Source: Bacteroidales bacterium (GTDB lineage Bacteria > Bacteroidota > Bacteroidia > Bacteroidales > F082). From it: a stretch of DNA of 53,909 nucleotides. The stretch covers positions 1 to 53,909 of the forward strand of contig JAGCPG010000131.1 of assembly GCA_017645245.1 (NCBI GenBank). The letters run 5' to 3'. Shown in pieces: positions 17,417 through 26,183 of this stretch (its first letter is position 1; each line of letters opens with the position of its first letter). A program made the position numbers and the translations under genes. The notes under the pieces are model-generated. The model did no database searches. It saw nothing but the letters and a program-made list of their open reading frames with translations, and was not told where the DNA came from.

Positions 17417-17671
17417 TTAGCTTTCGCTCCTCCAATTATCAAAGTTTTTGTTTCGGTGCTGTTGGAGAAGTACACATGGGTTGATGGTGATGGGATGATC
17501 CGCGGGATTGGCAGGCATTCCTTGCAGCTCGACCGTACATGCGTTTTCAACCAAAATCATGTACATCTGCTCATTGGTCAAGCCCGCTTCATCCAGTTCG
17601 CCCCACCATTCGCTGCCGTCGTTCTCGGTAAAGACTTCCGACGAGCTGATTTGCGTGGCGTTGTCGCCCAT
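17417..17671 (-). CDS. Small acidic protein of unknown function
   Basis: The 84-residue ORF starts with ATG at 17671, with an A-rich leader. It has a plausible promoter upstream (TATCTTTG with TTG 21 nt further, 17729-17760). It has no signal peptide or membrane segment. The N-terminal half is acidic (SSSEVFTENDGSEWWGELDE). The C-terminal part has a Cys in ACTVELQGMP and another in ITINPC. I do not recognise a family. The promoter, the ATG and the fact that it is not a shadow of another gene support a real gene; its length leaves doubt. Confidence 0.5.
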   Translation of the reverse strand: MGDNATQISSSEVFTENDGSEWWGELDEAGLTNEQMYMILVENACTVELQGMPANPADHPITINPCVLLQQHRNKNFDNWRSES

Positions 17672-17728
17672 TTTAGTAGGTTAATTTTCATTTTATTGTC
17701 ATTGATGATGATGATTCTACAGAAGCTA

Positions 17729-17760
17729 CAAAGATAAGAAAAACTTTGGGAAAAAAGCAA
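17729..17760 (-). promoter_or_regulatory. Probable promoter of the small acidic protein
   Basis: Minus-strand TTG (17758-17760) lies 21 nt from TATCTTTG (17729-17736). The spacing is slightly long. The ATG is about 57 bases downstream. Confidence 0.5.
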
Positions 17761-17818
17761 AATTTTGGTTTTTTGAAAATATTATTACTTAAATGATGTG
17801 ATATTAAAAAAAGAGTTG

Positions 17819-17826
17819 TATCTTTG
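17819..17826 (+). promoter_or_regulatory. -7 box (TATCTTTG) of the candidate small RNA
   Basis: TATCTTTG at 17819-17826 is a perfect -7 match in a region with no convincing ORF. It sits about 110 bases before a strong terminator. No TTG at the usual distance. Confidence 0.5.
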
Positions 17827-17831
17827 CATTG

Positions 17832-17935
17832 TCCATTTGCCAAAGCCCTCACATCTTGCTTTATTGTGTGTTGGGTGGTTAACGGACAGGTCGGGCAAGC
17901 GGCTTTGGGGGCGTTGTTGGCAACCCCCTTTTTTT
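17832..17935 (+). ncRNA. Candidate structured small RNA, about 104 nt
   Basis: Starting a few bases after the -7 box, the predicted transcript has an outer stem CCAAAGCC (17840-17847) with GGCTTTGG (17901-17908). A second stem is CTTGC (17855-17859) with GCAAG (17895-17899). The enclosed loop contains the GGGTGGTTAACGGACAGG stretch. An intrinsic terminator follows immediately. The two nested stems and the terminator are the evidence. I compared it by eye with SRP RNA and 6S RNA and it lacks the SRP GGAA-loop/AGCAG signature. It could be an independent sRNA or a leader attenuator for the C10 peptidase gene 256 bases downstream, although that gene has its own -7 box. Confidence 0.5.
17908..17935 (+). 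terminator. Strong intrinsic terminator of the candidate small RNA
   Basis: GGGG (17908-17911), then GTTG, loop TTGG, CAAC and CCCC (17925-17928) form an 8-bp stem with one bulged C, followed by seven T residues. Confidence 0.8.
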
Positions 17936-18094
17936 ATTTTTCCCAAACCAGTTCCATCTTCTCGAGTTGTTTTAATCTGGCTGAATGTACCGATTTGATG
18001 AGCCAAAAGTTTTAATTATAATAACATTATTAATAAATACTAGTTTTGATTATTTTGAAAATTCTCCATGTCGTTCCTGGTCGGGCAAAATGAT

Positions 18095-18129
18095 GGAAAA
18101 AAAACTTTTTCTTTTTTTTCCTAGGAAAA
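18095..18129. promoter_or_regulatory. Inverted repeats upstream of the second C10 peptidase gene
   Basis: GGAAAAAAAA (18095-18104) and TTTTTTTTCC (18112-18121) form a perfect 10-bp inverted repeat. Overlapping it is the 14-bp palindrome TTTTCCTAGGAAAA (18116-18129). The palindrome falls where the -33 element of the 18142-18149 promoter would be, where no TTG is seen. An operator is possible but unproven. I see nothing else in 17936-18094 apart from A/T-rich sequence. Confidence 0.35.
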
Positions 18130-18141
18130 CATTTTTTTTAC

Positions 18142-18149
18142 TACTTTTG
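18142..18149 (+). promoter_or_regulatory. -7 box (TACTTTTG) of the C10 peptidase/export block
   Basis: TACTTTTG at 18142-18149 matches TAnnTTTG, with a leader of about 36 nt to the ATG at 18191. It is the only clear promoter before 27506, so the block may be one long transcript. Confidence 0.5.
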
Positions 18150-18190
18150 ACACCTTAGATATAATAAAGCAATGTTAAAACCATACTATA

Positions 18191-20983
18191 ATGAATAAAA
18201 AACTACTCGTATTACTTGCTATCTTGTTGGGAATCAGTCAGCTGATGGCAGCGCCGGTGGATGAAACCGTTGCGCGGAAAGCTGGCGGACAGTTCGCCCA
18301 AACCGCTCTTGGCTCGGTCACAAGGACCGATGAAATGCGCCTCGTCATGGTTACGGACGCATATTTTGTTTACAATATCGGCCAAACAGGCTTCGTCATC
18401 GTCTCTGCTGACGACTGTTTCCGTCCGATTGTAGGTTACTCCGATGAGGGTGCTTTCCCTACCGAAAACCCATCACCCGAAATGCTTTATTACCTCGACA
18501 ACCTCAGCGAAGGCCGTCAAGCCGCATTGCAGGCTTTCTACCAGGGAGATGACCAAGTCCAAAGTGAATGGAAAGCCCTGCTGGAAGATGGCCAGCTGCC
18601 TTCGCGTAACAGCAACAAGGGAGCCTTCCACCTGGTGCAGACCAAATGGAATCAAAATGCTCCTTACAATAAGTTCTGCCCCATGACCGAAGGCCAAGGA
18701 CGTTCCTATGCGGGGTGCGTCGCCACAGCCATGTCGCAGGTGATGAACTATTGGAGATACCCCACCCAGGGCCATGGCCACCATTCCTACATTCATCAGG
18801 AATATGGAGAGCTGTCGGCCAACTTCAGCGAGGCGCATTATGACTTTGACCTGATGCCCAACAGCATCAATGCTGAATCGCCAGTAGAGAATATCGACGC
18901 CATTGCAAAGTTCATGTACCATTGCGGCATTGCGGTTGACATGAGCTATAGCCCAAGCGGCAGTGGTTCCCAGTCCTACTTAGTCCCCGATGCGGTGCTG
19001 AAATACTTCGACTATACCAATTGCTGCCGATTGATCGATCGCGATGACTACTCCTTGGGCGGCTTCCAAGCACTGTTGAAGGATCAGTTCGACCGTGGCT
19101 GGCCTTGCTACTATTCAGGTCAGGATACAGGCGGCAATGGCGGTCACGCTTTTGTGTGCGACGGCTATGACGAAAACGATCTGTTCCACTTCAACTGGGG
19201 TTGGAGTGGCTCGGGCGACGGCTTCTTTGCCATTGACGAACTCAACGTGTCAAGCTATGCTTTCAACTACTATCAGGAAGTCGTCACCAACTACGTGCCC
19301 AGGGAAGTGTTCTTGAACACGGCATCGGCGCCCAGCCTCTTCACGGCAGTGCCCAATGGCGACATGGAACTTTCGGTGACCCTCTCCTGGACCAATCCTT
19401 CCACCACGCTGACAGGAGATCCGCTCAACGCCATTGATCAATTGGTGGTGACGCGCGACAACAAGGTGATTCATACGGTTGACAATCCTACTCCAGGAGC
19501 AGCCATGACCTTTGTGGATCAATCGGGACAGCCCATCACAGTGAATTATTCGGTCTATGCCATCTGCCAAGGCGTTACCGGCCGTAGTGCCAATGTCAAC
19601 GGCATCAATCTGGGTCCCACCTGTATGTGGATGGTAAAGCTCTTCTCTTCAGAGCCTGATGGATGGAACGGCGGTGCCTTGGCCTTCGTGAATTCCTCTG
19701 GAGTCACTGTGGCGGAACTCACCGCTGATCAAACCGAGAATAGCTATGAGGTAGAATTGCCACAAGGCTGGATCTCCATCCGTTATACGGCACCCGCCGA
19801 CACCCTCGATCTTGGCATCGAGATACTGGATTCGGAACAACATCAGGTGTTCGCCTTCCTCGGTCTTTCATCAACGATGCCTCAGGGCACTTTCTATGAG
19901 ATGGTGAATACCTGCGGTGGTGAAACCACCTTGCACCATCCGTCGAACTTGAAGGCCGAGGTGGTAGGCAACGACGTGGTCCTCAACTGGACGGGCATTC
20001 AGGATCCAGGTTATGGTTACGTGATTTATCGTGACGGGCTTCAATACGGCATGGCCTCTGACGCCACCACCTTCACCGATACCGAAAAGGCGCTGGACGC
20101 CCATAGCTATTTCGTGACCGCCTTCTGCTTTGAAGGGGAGACGGATCCTTCGAATACGGTTTGCGCCATGGTGGATGACGAGAGAGCTCCTCGCAACTTT
20201 GACGCCGAGCTGCTGGAAAACAAGAAGGTGAAGCTGACTTGGGAGAGACCCGTGAACGACGACAAACTTGCGGGATACACCATCTATCGCAGGGCGTGGG
20301 GTGAGGAATTCACGCGCCTTAAGCTGGTTAATGCTTCCAACACTACCTATACCGATGCTTTCAACGTGAAGGATGGCAACCATTACTACTATCGAATCAC
20401 AGCCGTATACAGTCCCGACTTGGTGGAATCGATCCCAGCCCAGTCGTTGCAGAATCCCGACTTGCTTTACGTCGAGATCAACCGTACACACATTCCTTCG
20501 GGGCTGACCCTCGAGGAACAAGGCAGCCAGCACCTGTTGCTGCGTTGGGAACCTGCCATGCTCGCCGATTCATATAACCTGTATTGCAATGGACAATTGC
20601 TGGTTAGCGGCCTTACCGACACCCAGTATGTGGATGAGATCCGCACTGACGAGGATTATCAGGTCTATTACGTTACCGGCATGCGTGATTTCATCGAGTC
20701 AAGCCCGTCGAACAAGGTGTTCTACGGCGCCTACGCCGTTAGTGAGAACACTGCGATGGACGTGGCAATCTTCCCGAATCCCGCCAAGGACGCGGTGACC
20801 ATTCAGGCCGAAGGCCTCAAGGAAGTCGCGGTGTTCAGCATGACAGGCCAAAAGCTCTTACAACGTCAGGCCGATAGCTACGAACTGACGATCAACCTCT
20901 CAGATCTCCCGTCTGGAGTGTATCATTTCAAAATGGCTACGGATCAAGGAATCCGCACCCGTAAAGTCGTCTTGGTGAAATAA
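18191..20983 (+). CDS. Secreted C10-family cysteine peptidase with T9SS sorting tail (paralogue)
   Basis: The 930-residue precursor has a signal peptide (1-20, ending QLMAAP) and a propeptide-like region (GFVIVSADDCFRPIVGYS). The catalytic domain has Cys176 in YAGCVATAMSQVMNYW, His319 in GGHAFVCDGYDENDLFHFN and the complete NWGWSG motif. Three fibronectin-III-like modules follow (about 380-470, 570-660 and 665-830). The C-terminus has a type A sorting domain (IFPNPAKDAVTIQAEGL ... LPSGVYHFKMAT). The domain order is the same as in 621-3161. Unlike that copy it keeps the canonical NWGWxG. It is expected to be a surface or extracellular protease; its substrate is unknown. Confidence 0.92.
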   Translation: MNKKLLVLLAILLGISQLMAAPVDETVARKAGGQFAQTALGSVTRTDEMRLVMVTDAYFVYNIGQTGFVIVSADDCFRPIVGYSDEGAFPTENPSPEMLYYLDNLSEGRQAALQAFYQGDDQVQSEWKALLEDGQLPSRNSNKGAFHLVQTKWNQNAPYNKFCPMTEGQGRSYAGCVATAMSQVMNYWRYPTQGHGHHSYIHQEYGELSANFSEAHYDFDLMPNSINAESPVENIDAIAKFMYHCGIAVDMSYSPSGSGSQSYLVPDAVLKYFDYTNCCRLIDRDDYSLGGFQALLKDQFDRGWPCYYSGQDTGGNGGHAFVCDGYDENDLFHFNWGWSGSGDGFFAIDELNVSSYAFNYYQEVVTNYVPREVFLNTASAPSLFTAVPNGDMELSVTLSWTNPSTTLTGDPLNAIDQLVVTRDNKVIHTVDNPTPGAAMTFVDQSGQPITVNYSVYAICQGVTGRSANVNGINLGPTCMWMVKLFSSEPDGWNGGALAFVNSSGVTVAELTADQTENSYEVELPQGWISIRYTAPADTLDLGIEILDSEQHQVFAFLGLSSTMPQGTFYEMVNTCGGETTLHHPSNLKAEVVGNDVVLNWTGIQDPGYGYVIYRDGLQYGMASDATTFTDTEKALDAHSYFVTAFCFEGETDPSNTVCAMVDDERAPRNFDAELLENKKVKLTWERPVNDDKLAGYTIYRRAWGEEFTRLKLVNASNTTYTDAFNVKDGNHYYYRITAVYSPDLVESIPAQSLQNPDLLYVEINRTHIPSGLTLEEQGSQHLLLRWEPAMLADSYNLYCNGQLLVSGLTDTQYVDEIRTDEDYQVYYVTGMRDFIESSPSNKVFYGAYAVSENTAMDVAIFPNPAKDAVTIQAEGLKEVAVFSMTGQKLLQRQADSYELTINLSDLPSGVYHFKMATDQGIRTRKVVLVK

Positions 20984-21001
20984 CGCAAAAATCGGATAAC
21001 C

Positions 21002-22270
21002 ATGAAAAAAGCAATATTTTCCTTTATCATAATCGCAACGGCCTTGTGCCTCAACGCCCAACAGCCCACCATCCGTGACTATACCATGAAACTCGACAGT
21101 GTGATCGGGTCTAACAATTTCGACATGAACCAATGGAAAGAGGTCTTCACTTTTGGCGACAACCTGTCGGTGGTCACGACCTATACCTTGGAAAACAATA
21201 ACTGGGTACCTTCGGCTAAGACCGAGAAACGTGTCAATCTCATGGACGGTGCCTTGGATTGCACCATCAAATACCAATGGGTCAATAACGATTGGGAACC
21301 GACTTCCATCGATTCCATCACCTATATCTTCCAAGGTGGAGAGCGTTTGGAGTCAACGGCGACCTATCTGGTTTGGTCGGACGGAGCATGGGAGTATCAG
21401 TATCTTGACGTTTATGAATATGACGACCAAAACCGTTTGATCAACTCCTCCGAATACGAACCGGGCAACAACCCCGGCGATTGGGATTTGTTTTACATAG
21501 CGACCGTTGAGTATAACGAGTATGGTAAACCGGTCAGGGAGCTCACTTCAGTCGCCTTTTGGGGAAACAACTTGATAGATTATGCCATGGATTCGCTCCT
21601 TTATGATGAAGACCAGCAATGCATCTCCTTTAGGATTTATTATAGAGCCTTCTGGGGCGGAGGCGGTTGGAGCCTGTCTGAGATCTATGACAACACCTTT
21701 GAGAACGGACGGATCAAAACGATCACTTTGTACGACTGCGAGAATTCTGCGGAACCTCAACTGAACGATTTTAGTGAATTCTTCTATGATGAGCAAGGCA
21801 ACCTGGTGAAGAAGACCGTTAAAGTTTACAATGGTGATGAATGGATCGATCGCGACGTTTTCGAAAACACCTTTGACCATACCGTCGACGCCTCTTCGAT
21901 CCGTGGATTGGATGCTTTCTGGGGAACCATGGTGAGCAAAGGGATGTACAATATGGTGACTTCCACTCCGATCTTTAACCAATGGCTCTCCTGCTCCATG
22001 TCGTCAACCAATTACGACACACGCTTTACGGTGTATTGTTCAAGCCTTGACGCCGCCGTGGATGAGAATCATGAAGATGGATTCAAGGTCTACGACAATA
22101 ACGGTTGCCTCATCGTGGAGAACGTTGAGCCGACCGACCTTACCGTTTATGACCTGCTGGGCCGTGTGGTGGCCACTAGAACCCAAGTGCAGCGCTGCTC
22201 CATTGAACTGCGTCCGGGCTCTTATTTGGTCAGCAAAGGCAATAAGGTGATCAAGGCCGTGGTTAGATAA
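21002..22270 (+). CDS. Secreted repeat protein with T9SS-like C-terminal domain
   Basis: The 422-residue protein has a signal peptide (MKKAIFSFIIIATALCLNAQ). The body is made of repeated short beta units with an aromatic and a Y-D-x-x-x-R-L rhythm (for example YEYDDQNRLINSSEYEP, LLYDEDQQCISFRIYY, FFYDEQGNLVKKTV), recalling YD/RHS-like repeats. The last 70 residues (FKVYDNNGCLIVENVEPTDL, DLLGRVVATRTQ, PGSYLVSKGNKVIKAVV) look like a T9SS type A sorting domain, so it is likely secreted. No catalytic motif is visible. It follows the C10 peptidase by 18 bases and could be its partner or a surface protein. Confidence 0.75.
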   Translation: MKKAIFSFIIIATALCLNAQQPTIRDYTMKLDSVIGSNNFDMNQWKEVFTFGDNLSVVTTYTLENNNWVPSAKTEKRVNLMDGALDCTIKYQWVNNDWEPTSIDSITYIFQGGERLESTATYLVWSDGAWEYQYLDVYEYDDQNRLINSSEYEPGNNPGDWDLFYIATVEYNEYGKPVRELTSVAFWGNNLIDYAMDSLLYDEDQQCISFRIYYRAFWGGGGWSLSEIYDNTFENGRIKTITLYDCENSAEPQLNDFSEFFYDEQGNLVKKTVKVYNGDEWIDRDVFENTFDHTVDASSIRGLDAFWGTMVSKGMYNMVTSTPIFNQWLSCSMSSTNYDTRFTVYCSSLDAAVDENHEDGFKVYDNNGCLIVENVEPTDLTVYDLLGRVVATRTQVQRCSIELRPGSYLVSKGNKVIKAVVR

Positions 22271-22288
22271 CAATAATAGAATTATACC

Positions 22289-23437
22289 ATGAATAGAATC
22301 GCAAGATGTTTGACAATCGCCCTGTTGATGGGCGTAAGTTCCTTGGCTTTGGCTCAGGAAACCGAGAACAAGGAAGAGAAGAAACCGGTGTATCAGATCA
22401 CTGAAACCTTGAACGTGCCGCATACCGCGGTTGATAACCAAGGCAGTTCCGGCACCTGCTGGTGCTTTGCCGGCATCGGCTTTGTGGAGGCGGAAATCCT
22501 CCGTATGTACGGCAAGGAGTTCAACCTTTCGGAGATGTTCGTCGTTCGTAACGCCTGGACGGAGAAGGTGGCCAAGTTCGTGCGCATGCACGGCAACAGC
22601 ACTCTCAGTCAAGGCGGCGAGGTGTGCGACGTGCTCTACATGATCAATAAGTACGGCATGATGCCCGAAGAGGCTTATACCGGCAAGGTGATCGGCGAGG
22701 AGCGCCATACGCATGGTGAAATGAACGCCGTCATCGATGGTGTGGCCCGTGCCGTCATCAAGAACGGCAACAAGAAAATCTCGCCGGTGTATCCCAAGGC
22801 GCTTCAGGGCGTGCTGGACGCCTATCTGGGCGATGTTCCGGAGGACTTCACCGTGGATGGCAAGAAATACACCGCCAAGTCGTTTGCCGAGGCCTATCCG
22901 ATCAATCCTGACAACTACATCGAAATTTGCTCGTTTGCCAGCGAGGAGAACTATAAGCCTTGCATGGTGGAGATCCCCGACAACTGGACCTGGACGCCGG
23001 CCTATAACATGACCCTCGACGAGCTGATGGGCGCTTTGGACTATGCCCTTGAACACGGCTACACCGTGGGCTGGGCGCAGGATGTCAGCAACCCGGGCTT
23101 CTCACGCAAGGAAGGCGTGGGCATCGTGCCTGAGGATCCCAAGGACGAGAAGCTTTGGGAAGAGATCGTCGCCGAGAAGAAGATCACCGACGAAGATCAC
23201 CAGAAGGCTTACGACAACTGGGATGCCGGCGATGACCACAGCATGCTGGTGGTGGGTCTTGCCAAGGATCAGAACGGCAACAAATATTATAAGATCAAGA
23301 ATTCTTGGGGTCCTGCCGGCCCGAACGAAGGCTATTGGTACTGCTCTGAGTCCTATGTCAGGCTGTACACCATCTTCTTCACGCTCCATAAGGACGCCCT
23401 TTCCAAATCCATGAAAAAATCGTTAAATCTCAAATAA
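22289..23437 (+). CDS. Secreted C1-family cysteine peptidase (bleomycin hydrolase/aminopeptidase C type)
   Basis: The 382-residue protein has a signal peptide (MNRIARCLTIALLMGVSSLALAQ by eye, cut near residue 22). The papain-type active site is Gln51 and Cys57 in QGSSGTCWCFAG, His317 in DDHSMLVVGLAKDQNG and Asn338 in KIKNSWGPAG. The insert between them (HGNSTLSQGGEVCDVLYMINKYGMMPEE) resembles the C1B (bleomycin hydrolase/PepC) branch. An exported C1B-like peptidase is less usual than the cytoplasmic PepC. It has no T9SS tail, so it is probably periplasmic. A paralogue follows 10 bases downstream. Confidence 0.88.
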   Translation: MNRIARCLTIALLMGVSSLALAQETENKEEKKPVYQITETLNVPHTAVDNQGSSGTCWCFAGIGFVEAEILRMYGKEFNLSEMFVVRNAWTEKVAKFVRMHGNSTLSQGGEVCDVLYMINKYGMMPEEAYTGKVIGEERHTHGEMNAVIDGVARAVIKNGNKKISPVYPKALQGVLDAYLGDVPEDFTVDGKKYTAKSFAEAYPINPDNYIEICSFASEENYKPCMVEIPDNWTWTPAYNMTLDELMGALDYALEHGYTVGWAQDVSNPGFSRKEGVGIVPEDPKDEKLWEEIVAEKKITDEDHQKAYDNWDAGDDHSMLVVGLAKDQNGNKYYKIKNSWGPAGPNEGYWYCSESYVRLYTIFFTLHKDALSKSMKKSLNLK

Positions 23438-23447
23438 ATCTAAAACT

Positions 23448-24686
23448 ATGAAAATCAGACATTTTCTGACAGCTGCCGCCGTGATGCTCAGCATCGCCGC
23501 CGTCGCACAACCACAACCTCCAATGCCGAAACCCGATGAAAAAGAAGGCGAAGGCTTCAAGTTTGAAACCATTAAGGAATTGCCCGTCACCTCCGTGAAG
23601 GACCAGAACCAGGCCGGTACCTGCTGGTGCTACTCCAGCCTGGCTTTCTTCGAGGCTGAACTGCTCCGCATGGGCAAGCCAGAGTACGACTTTTCTGAGA
23701 TGTACATTGTTTACAAGACCTACCTTGACCGCGCTGAGGCCGCTGTCCGTACCCACGGCGACGTTTCGTTCTCACAAGGCGGTTCCTTTGGTGACGTGCT
23801 TTACGCCATCAAGCACTACGGCCTCGTTCCTGACGAGCTGATGCCTGCCGGCAAGATGCACGGCGACTCACTGTCGAACTTCACCGAACTCTCCGCTGTG
23901 ACCGATCCATACGTGGAAGGTGTCATCAAGAGCCGTAAGATCCAGATGGATCCCGATGGCCAACCCTTGTGGAAGAAGGGTCTCGCCGGCATCTACGACG
24001 CTTACCTTGGCGTGCCTCCGACCGAGTTCACCTACAAAGGCAAGAAATACACGCCCATGAGCTTCGCCGAGTCCACTGGTCTCAACATGGACGACTATGT
24101 CAACCTGACCTCCTTCACCCATCATCCCTTCTATGAGCAGTTTGTCATCGAAGTGCAGGACAACTGGCGCTGGGGACGGGCTTGGAACCTTCCCATCGAT
24201 GAGTTCATGCAGGTCATGGACAATGCCATCGAGAAGGGTTATCCGATCGCTTGGGGTTCTGACGTCAGCGAGTCGGGCTGGCTCCGTGGCAAGATGGCTG
24301 GTGTGGCCGTGCTTCCCGACCTTGACGCCAAGGAAAAGGACCTGCAAGGCAGCGATATGGCCCACTGGTTGGGCATGAGCGCCGCCGACCGCAAGAAAGA
24401 GGCCATGAACCAACCTACCCCTCAGAAGTGGGTCACCCAGAAGGAGCGTCAGATCGCTTACGATAACTACGAGACGGGCGACGACCACGGCATGTTGATC
24501 TACGGCACCGCCAAGGATCAGATCGGCAATGAATACTTCATCGTGAAGAACAGCTGGGGCGACGCCGGCCAATATCATGGCATTTGGTACGCCTCCAAGG
24601 CTTTCGTGCGTTACAAGACCCTGAACATCGTCGTCCATAAGGACGCCCTTCCAAAGGATATCGCCAAGAAATTGGGTATCAAGTAA
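23448..24686 (+). CDS. Secreted C1-family cysteine peptidase, paralogue of the preceding gene
   Basis: The 412-residue protein has a signal peptide (MKIRHFLTAAAVMLSIAAVA). The catalytic site reads Gln53 and Cys59 in QNQAGTCWCYSS, His347 in DDHGMLIYGTAKDQ and Asn368 in IVKNSWGDAG. The SFSQGGSFGDVLYAIKHYGLVPDE segment aligns with the neighbour's. It carries an extra insert of about 20 residues around 295-330 (KEKDLQGSDMAHWL ...). The two copies are clearly a tandem duplication that has diverged. It lacks a sorting tail and is probably periplasmic, where it could trim peptides released by the C10 enzymes. Confidence 0.88.
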   Translation: MKIRHFLTAAAVMLSIAAVAQPQPPMPKPDEKEGEGFKFETIKELPVTSVKDQNQAGTCWCYSSLAFFEAELLRMGKPEYDFSEMYIVYKTYLDRAEAAVRTHGDVSFSQGGSFGDVLYAIKHYGLVPDELMPAGKMHGDSLSNFTELSAVTDPYVEGVIKSRKIQMDPDGQPLWKKGLAGIYDAYLGVPPTEFTYKGKKYTPMSFAESTGLNMDDYVNLTSFTHHPFYEQFVIEVQDNWRWGRAWNLPIDEFMQVMDNAIEKGYPIAWGSDVSESGWLRGKMAGVAVLPDLDAKEKDLQGSDMAHWLGMSAADRKKEAMNQPTPQKWVTQKERQIAYDNYETGDDHGMLIYGTAKDQIGNEYFIVKNSWGDAGQYHGIWYASKAFVRYKTLNIVVHKDALPKDIAKKLGIK

Positions 24687-24742
24687 TTAAAGATAACCAA
24701 AATACCATACTAATAATACTTGTTTAACTAAACATTTGCATT

Positions 24743-26149
24743 ATGAAAAAGTTTTCATTTTTGATGGCCGCATTGTTCGTGATTGGAACAATGGCCTTTG
24801 CCCAGAAGACGGATCAAGCCGTCGACCAGTATGGCAACAAAGTGACCGTGAAGGAAGTGAATGCCACCGAGCGTGATGGCATCCTTGTCTTCGAATCGAA
24901 GGACAAAGACTTCAAATTCTGGTTTGACTCCAGGGTTCAGGTGGACTTTGCCCACTATTTCGGTGCTCAGGAATGGGCAGATCCCATTGGTGACGGTGCC
25001 AGCATCCGCCGTGCCCGTTTTGCCGTGAAGACCCAAATCAACCGCGATTGGTACGGTGAGGTCGATATGGAATTGGCCAACGGTTCCTTCGAACTGAAAG
25101 ACGCTATTGTTCGTTACAACGGCCTTAAGAACTGGCAGTTCAGCGTTGGTAGCCAGAAACCTGACTTCTCGCTGTCACGCAATACTTCTTCTCGTTACCT
25201 CGAGTTCATGGAGCGCCCGATGGTGGTCAGCGCTTTCGCTCCCAGCCGTCACCTTGGCGTGTTTGCCAAGTACAGCAACAAGTACTTCTTCGGCAGCGGT
25301 AGCGTCCTGTTCCAGGAGATCGAAGGACAGGAGACCCGTACCTATGTTGAAGACAACAACAAGAGCTATGGCATGAACGAAGGTCTTTCCTACCTCGGCA
25401 AGATCGTGGTTCGTCCTATCAACGAGTCTGACTACGGTATCCATCTGGGCGGCGCTTTCATGTACACCCAGCCCAAGACCTCCGATGAGAAGGGCTCATA
25501 CGCAGTCACTCGTTTCAGCTGCCGTAACGCCACCAACATCAACCGCAAGAAATACATCGACACCGATGAGCTCAAGGATTCCGACCACAGCTTGATCGCC
25601 ACTGCTGAGTTGGCAGGCCATGTCGGCGGTCTCCGTGTTGAAAGCGCTTGGATGTCAGACTGGACCTATATGGATCCTGAAAAGGTCGTTCTCGACAAGC
25701 CTTATCACTTCTATGGCTGGTATGTTGAAGCAGGTTACCTCCTCTTCGGCGGCAAGCAGAGCTACGACTCAGGTAGTGCCAAGTTCAACCGTACCCGTAA
25801 CGGCCGTAGTTGGGGTGACATTGAACTCGCTGGCAAGTATGAATTCATCGACATGAACGACTATGAAGGCCGTTCCACTGACCTCGCCGTCTTTGGCGGT
25901 TCAGCCGAACTCTATGGTGCTGCCATCAATTTCTACCTTGGCAAGAACACCAAGATCGCCCTCAACTATCAGTATGTCAACAACGACCGTTACGCAAACG
26001 GCAAGGGCAAGCTCTATGTCGGTACCGAAGGTCTTGATGCCGAAGGCAAACCTATCCCCACCAAGGACTACACCAAGATTGTTGAAAAGGACGGCGAAGC
26101 CGGTGTCAACTACCACATGCTGCTGGCTCGTTTCCAGGTTGCTTTCTAA
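24743..26149 (+). CDS. OprO/OprP-type phosphate-selective porin family protein
   Basis: The 468-residue outer-membrane protein has a signal peptide (MKKFSFLMAALFVIGTMAFA). The barrel shows the start of the porin P family: FWFDSRVQVDFAHYFG, IRRARFAVKTQINRDWYGEVDMELANGSF and WQFSVGSQKPDFSLSRNTSSR. The final strand ends MLLARFQVAF. The family name comes from Pseudomonas OprP; Bacteroidota members have diverse, mostly untested substrates, so phosphate is only one option. It sits 57 bases after the C1 peptidases. Confidence 0.85.
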   Translation: MKKFSFLMAALFVIGTMAFAQKTDQAVDQYGNKVTVKEVNATERDGILVFESKDKDFKFWFDSRVQVDFAHYFGAQEWADPIGDGASIRRARFAVKTQINRDWYGEVDMELANGSFELKDAIVRYNGLKNWQFSVGSQKPDFSLSRNTSSRYLEFMERPMVVSAFAPSRHLGVFAKYSNKYFFGSGSVLFQEIEGQETRTYVEDNNKSYGMNEGLSYLGKIVVRPINESDYGIHLGGAFMYTQPKTSDEKGSYAVTRFSCRNATNINRKKYIDTDELKDSDHSLIATAELAGHVGGLRVESAWMSDWTYMDPEKVVLDKPYHFYGWYVEAGYLLFGGKQSYDSGSAKFNRTRNGRSWGDIELAGKYEFIDMNDYEGRSTDLAVFGGSAELYGAAINFYLGKNTKIALNYQYVNNDRYANGKGKLYVGTEGLDAEGKPIPTKDYTKIVEKDGEAGVNYHMLLARFQVAF

Positions 26150-26183
26150 ATCAACTATTGTTTAACTTAAAATTGAAATTGAC

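Noticed and set aside
16062-17435. Longer start (17435) for the cysteate-synthase-like gene
   Set aside because: The -7 box lies inside it, and the first 30 residues are not protein-like.
17832-17935. SRP RNA, 6S RNA or riboswitch
   Set aside because: By eye it lacks the SRP GGAA loop with AGCAG, is much shorter than 6S RNA, and I cannot match a known riboswitch core; left as unassigned.
17798-17998. 66-residue plus-strand ORF and overlapping minus-strand ORF (17785-18006)
   Set aside because: They span the small RNA stems and its terminator and have unnatural composition, so the region is read as RNA.
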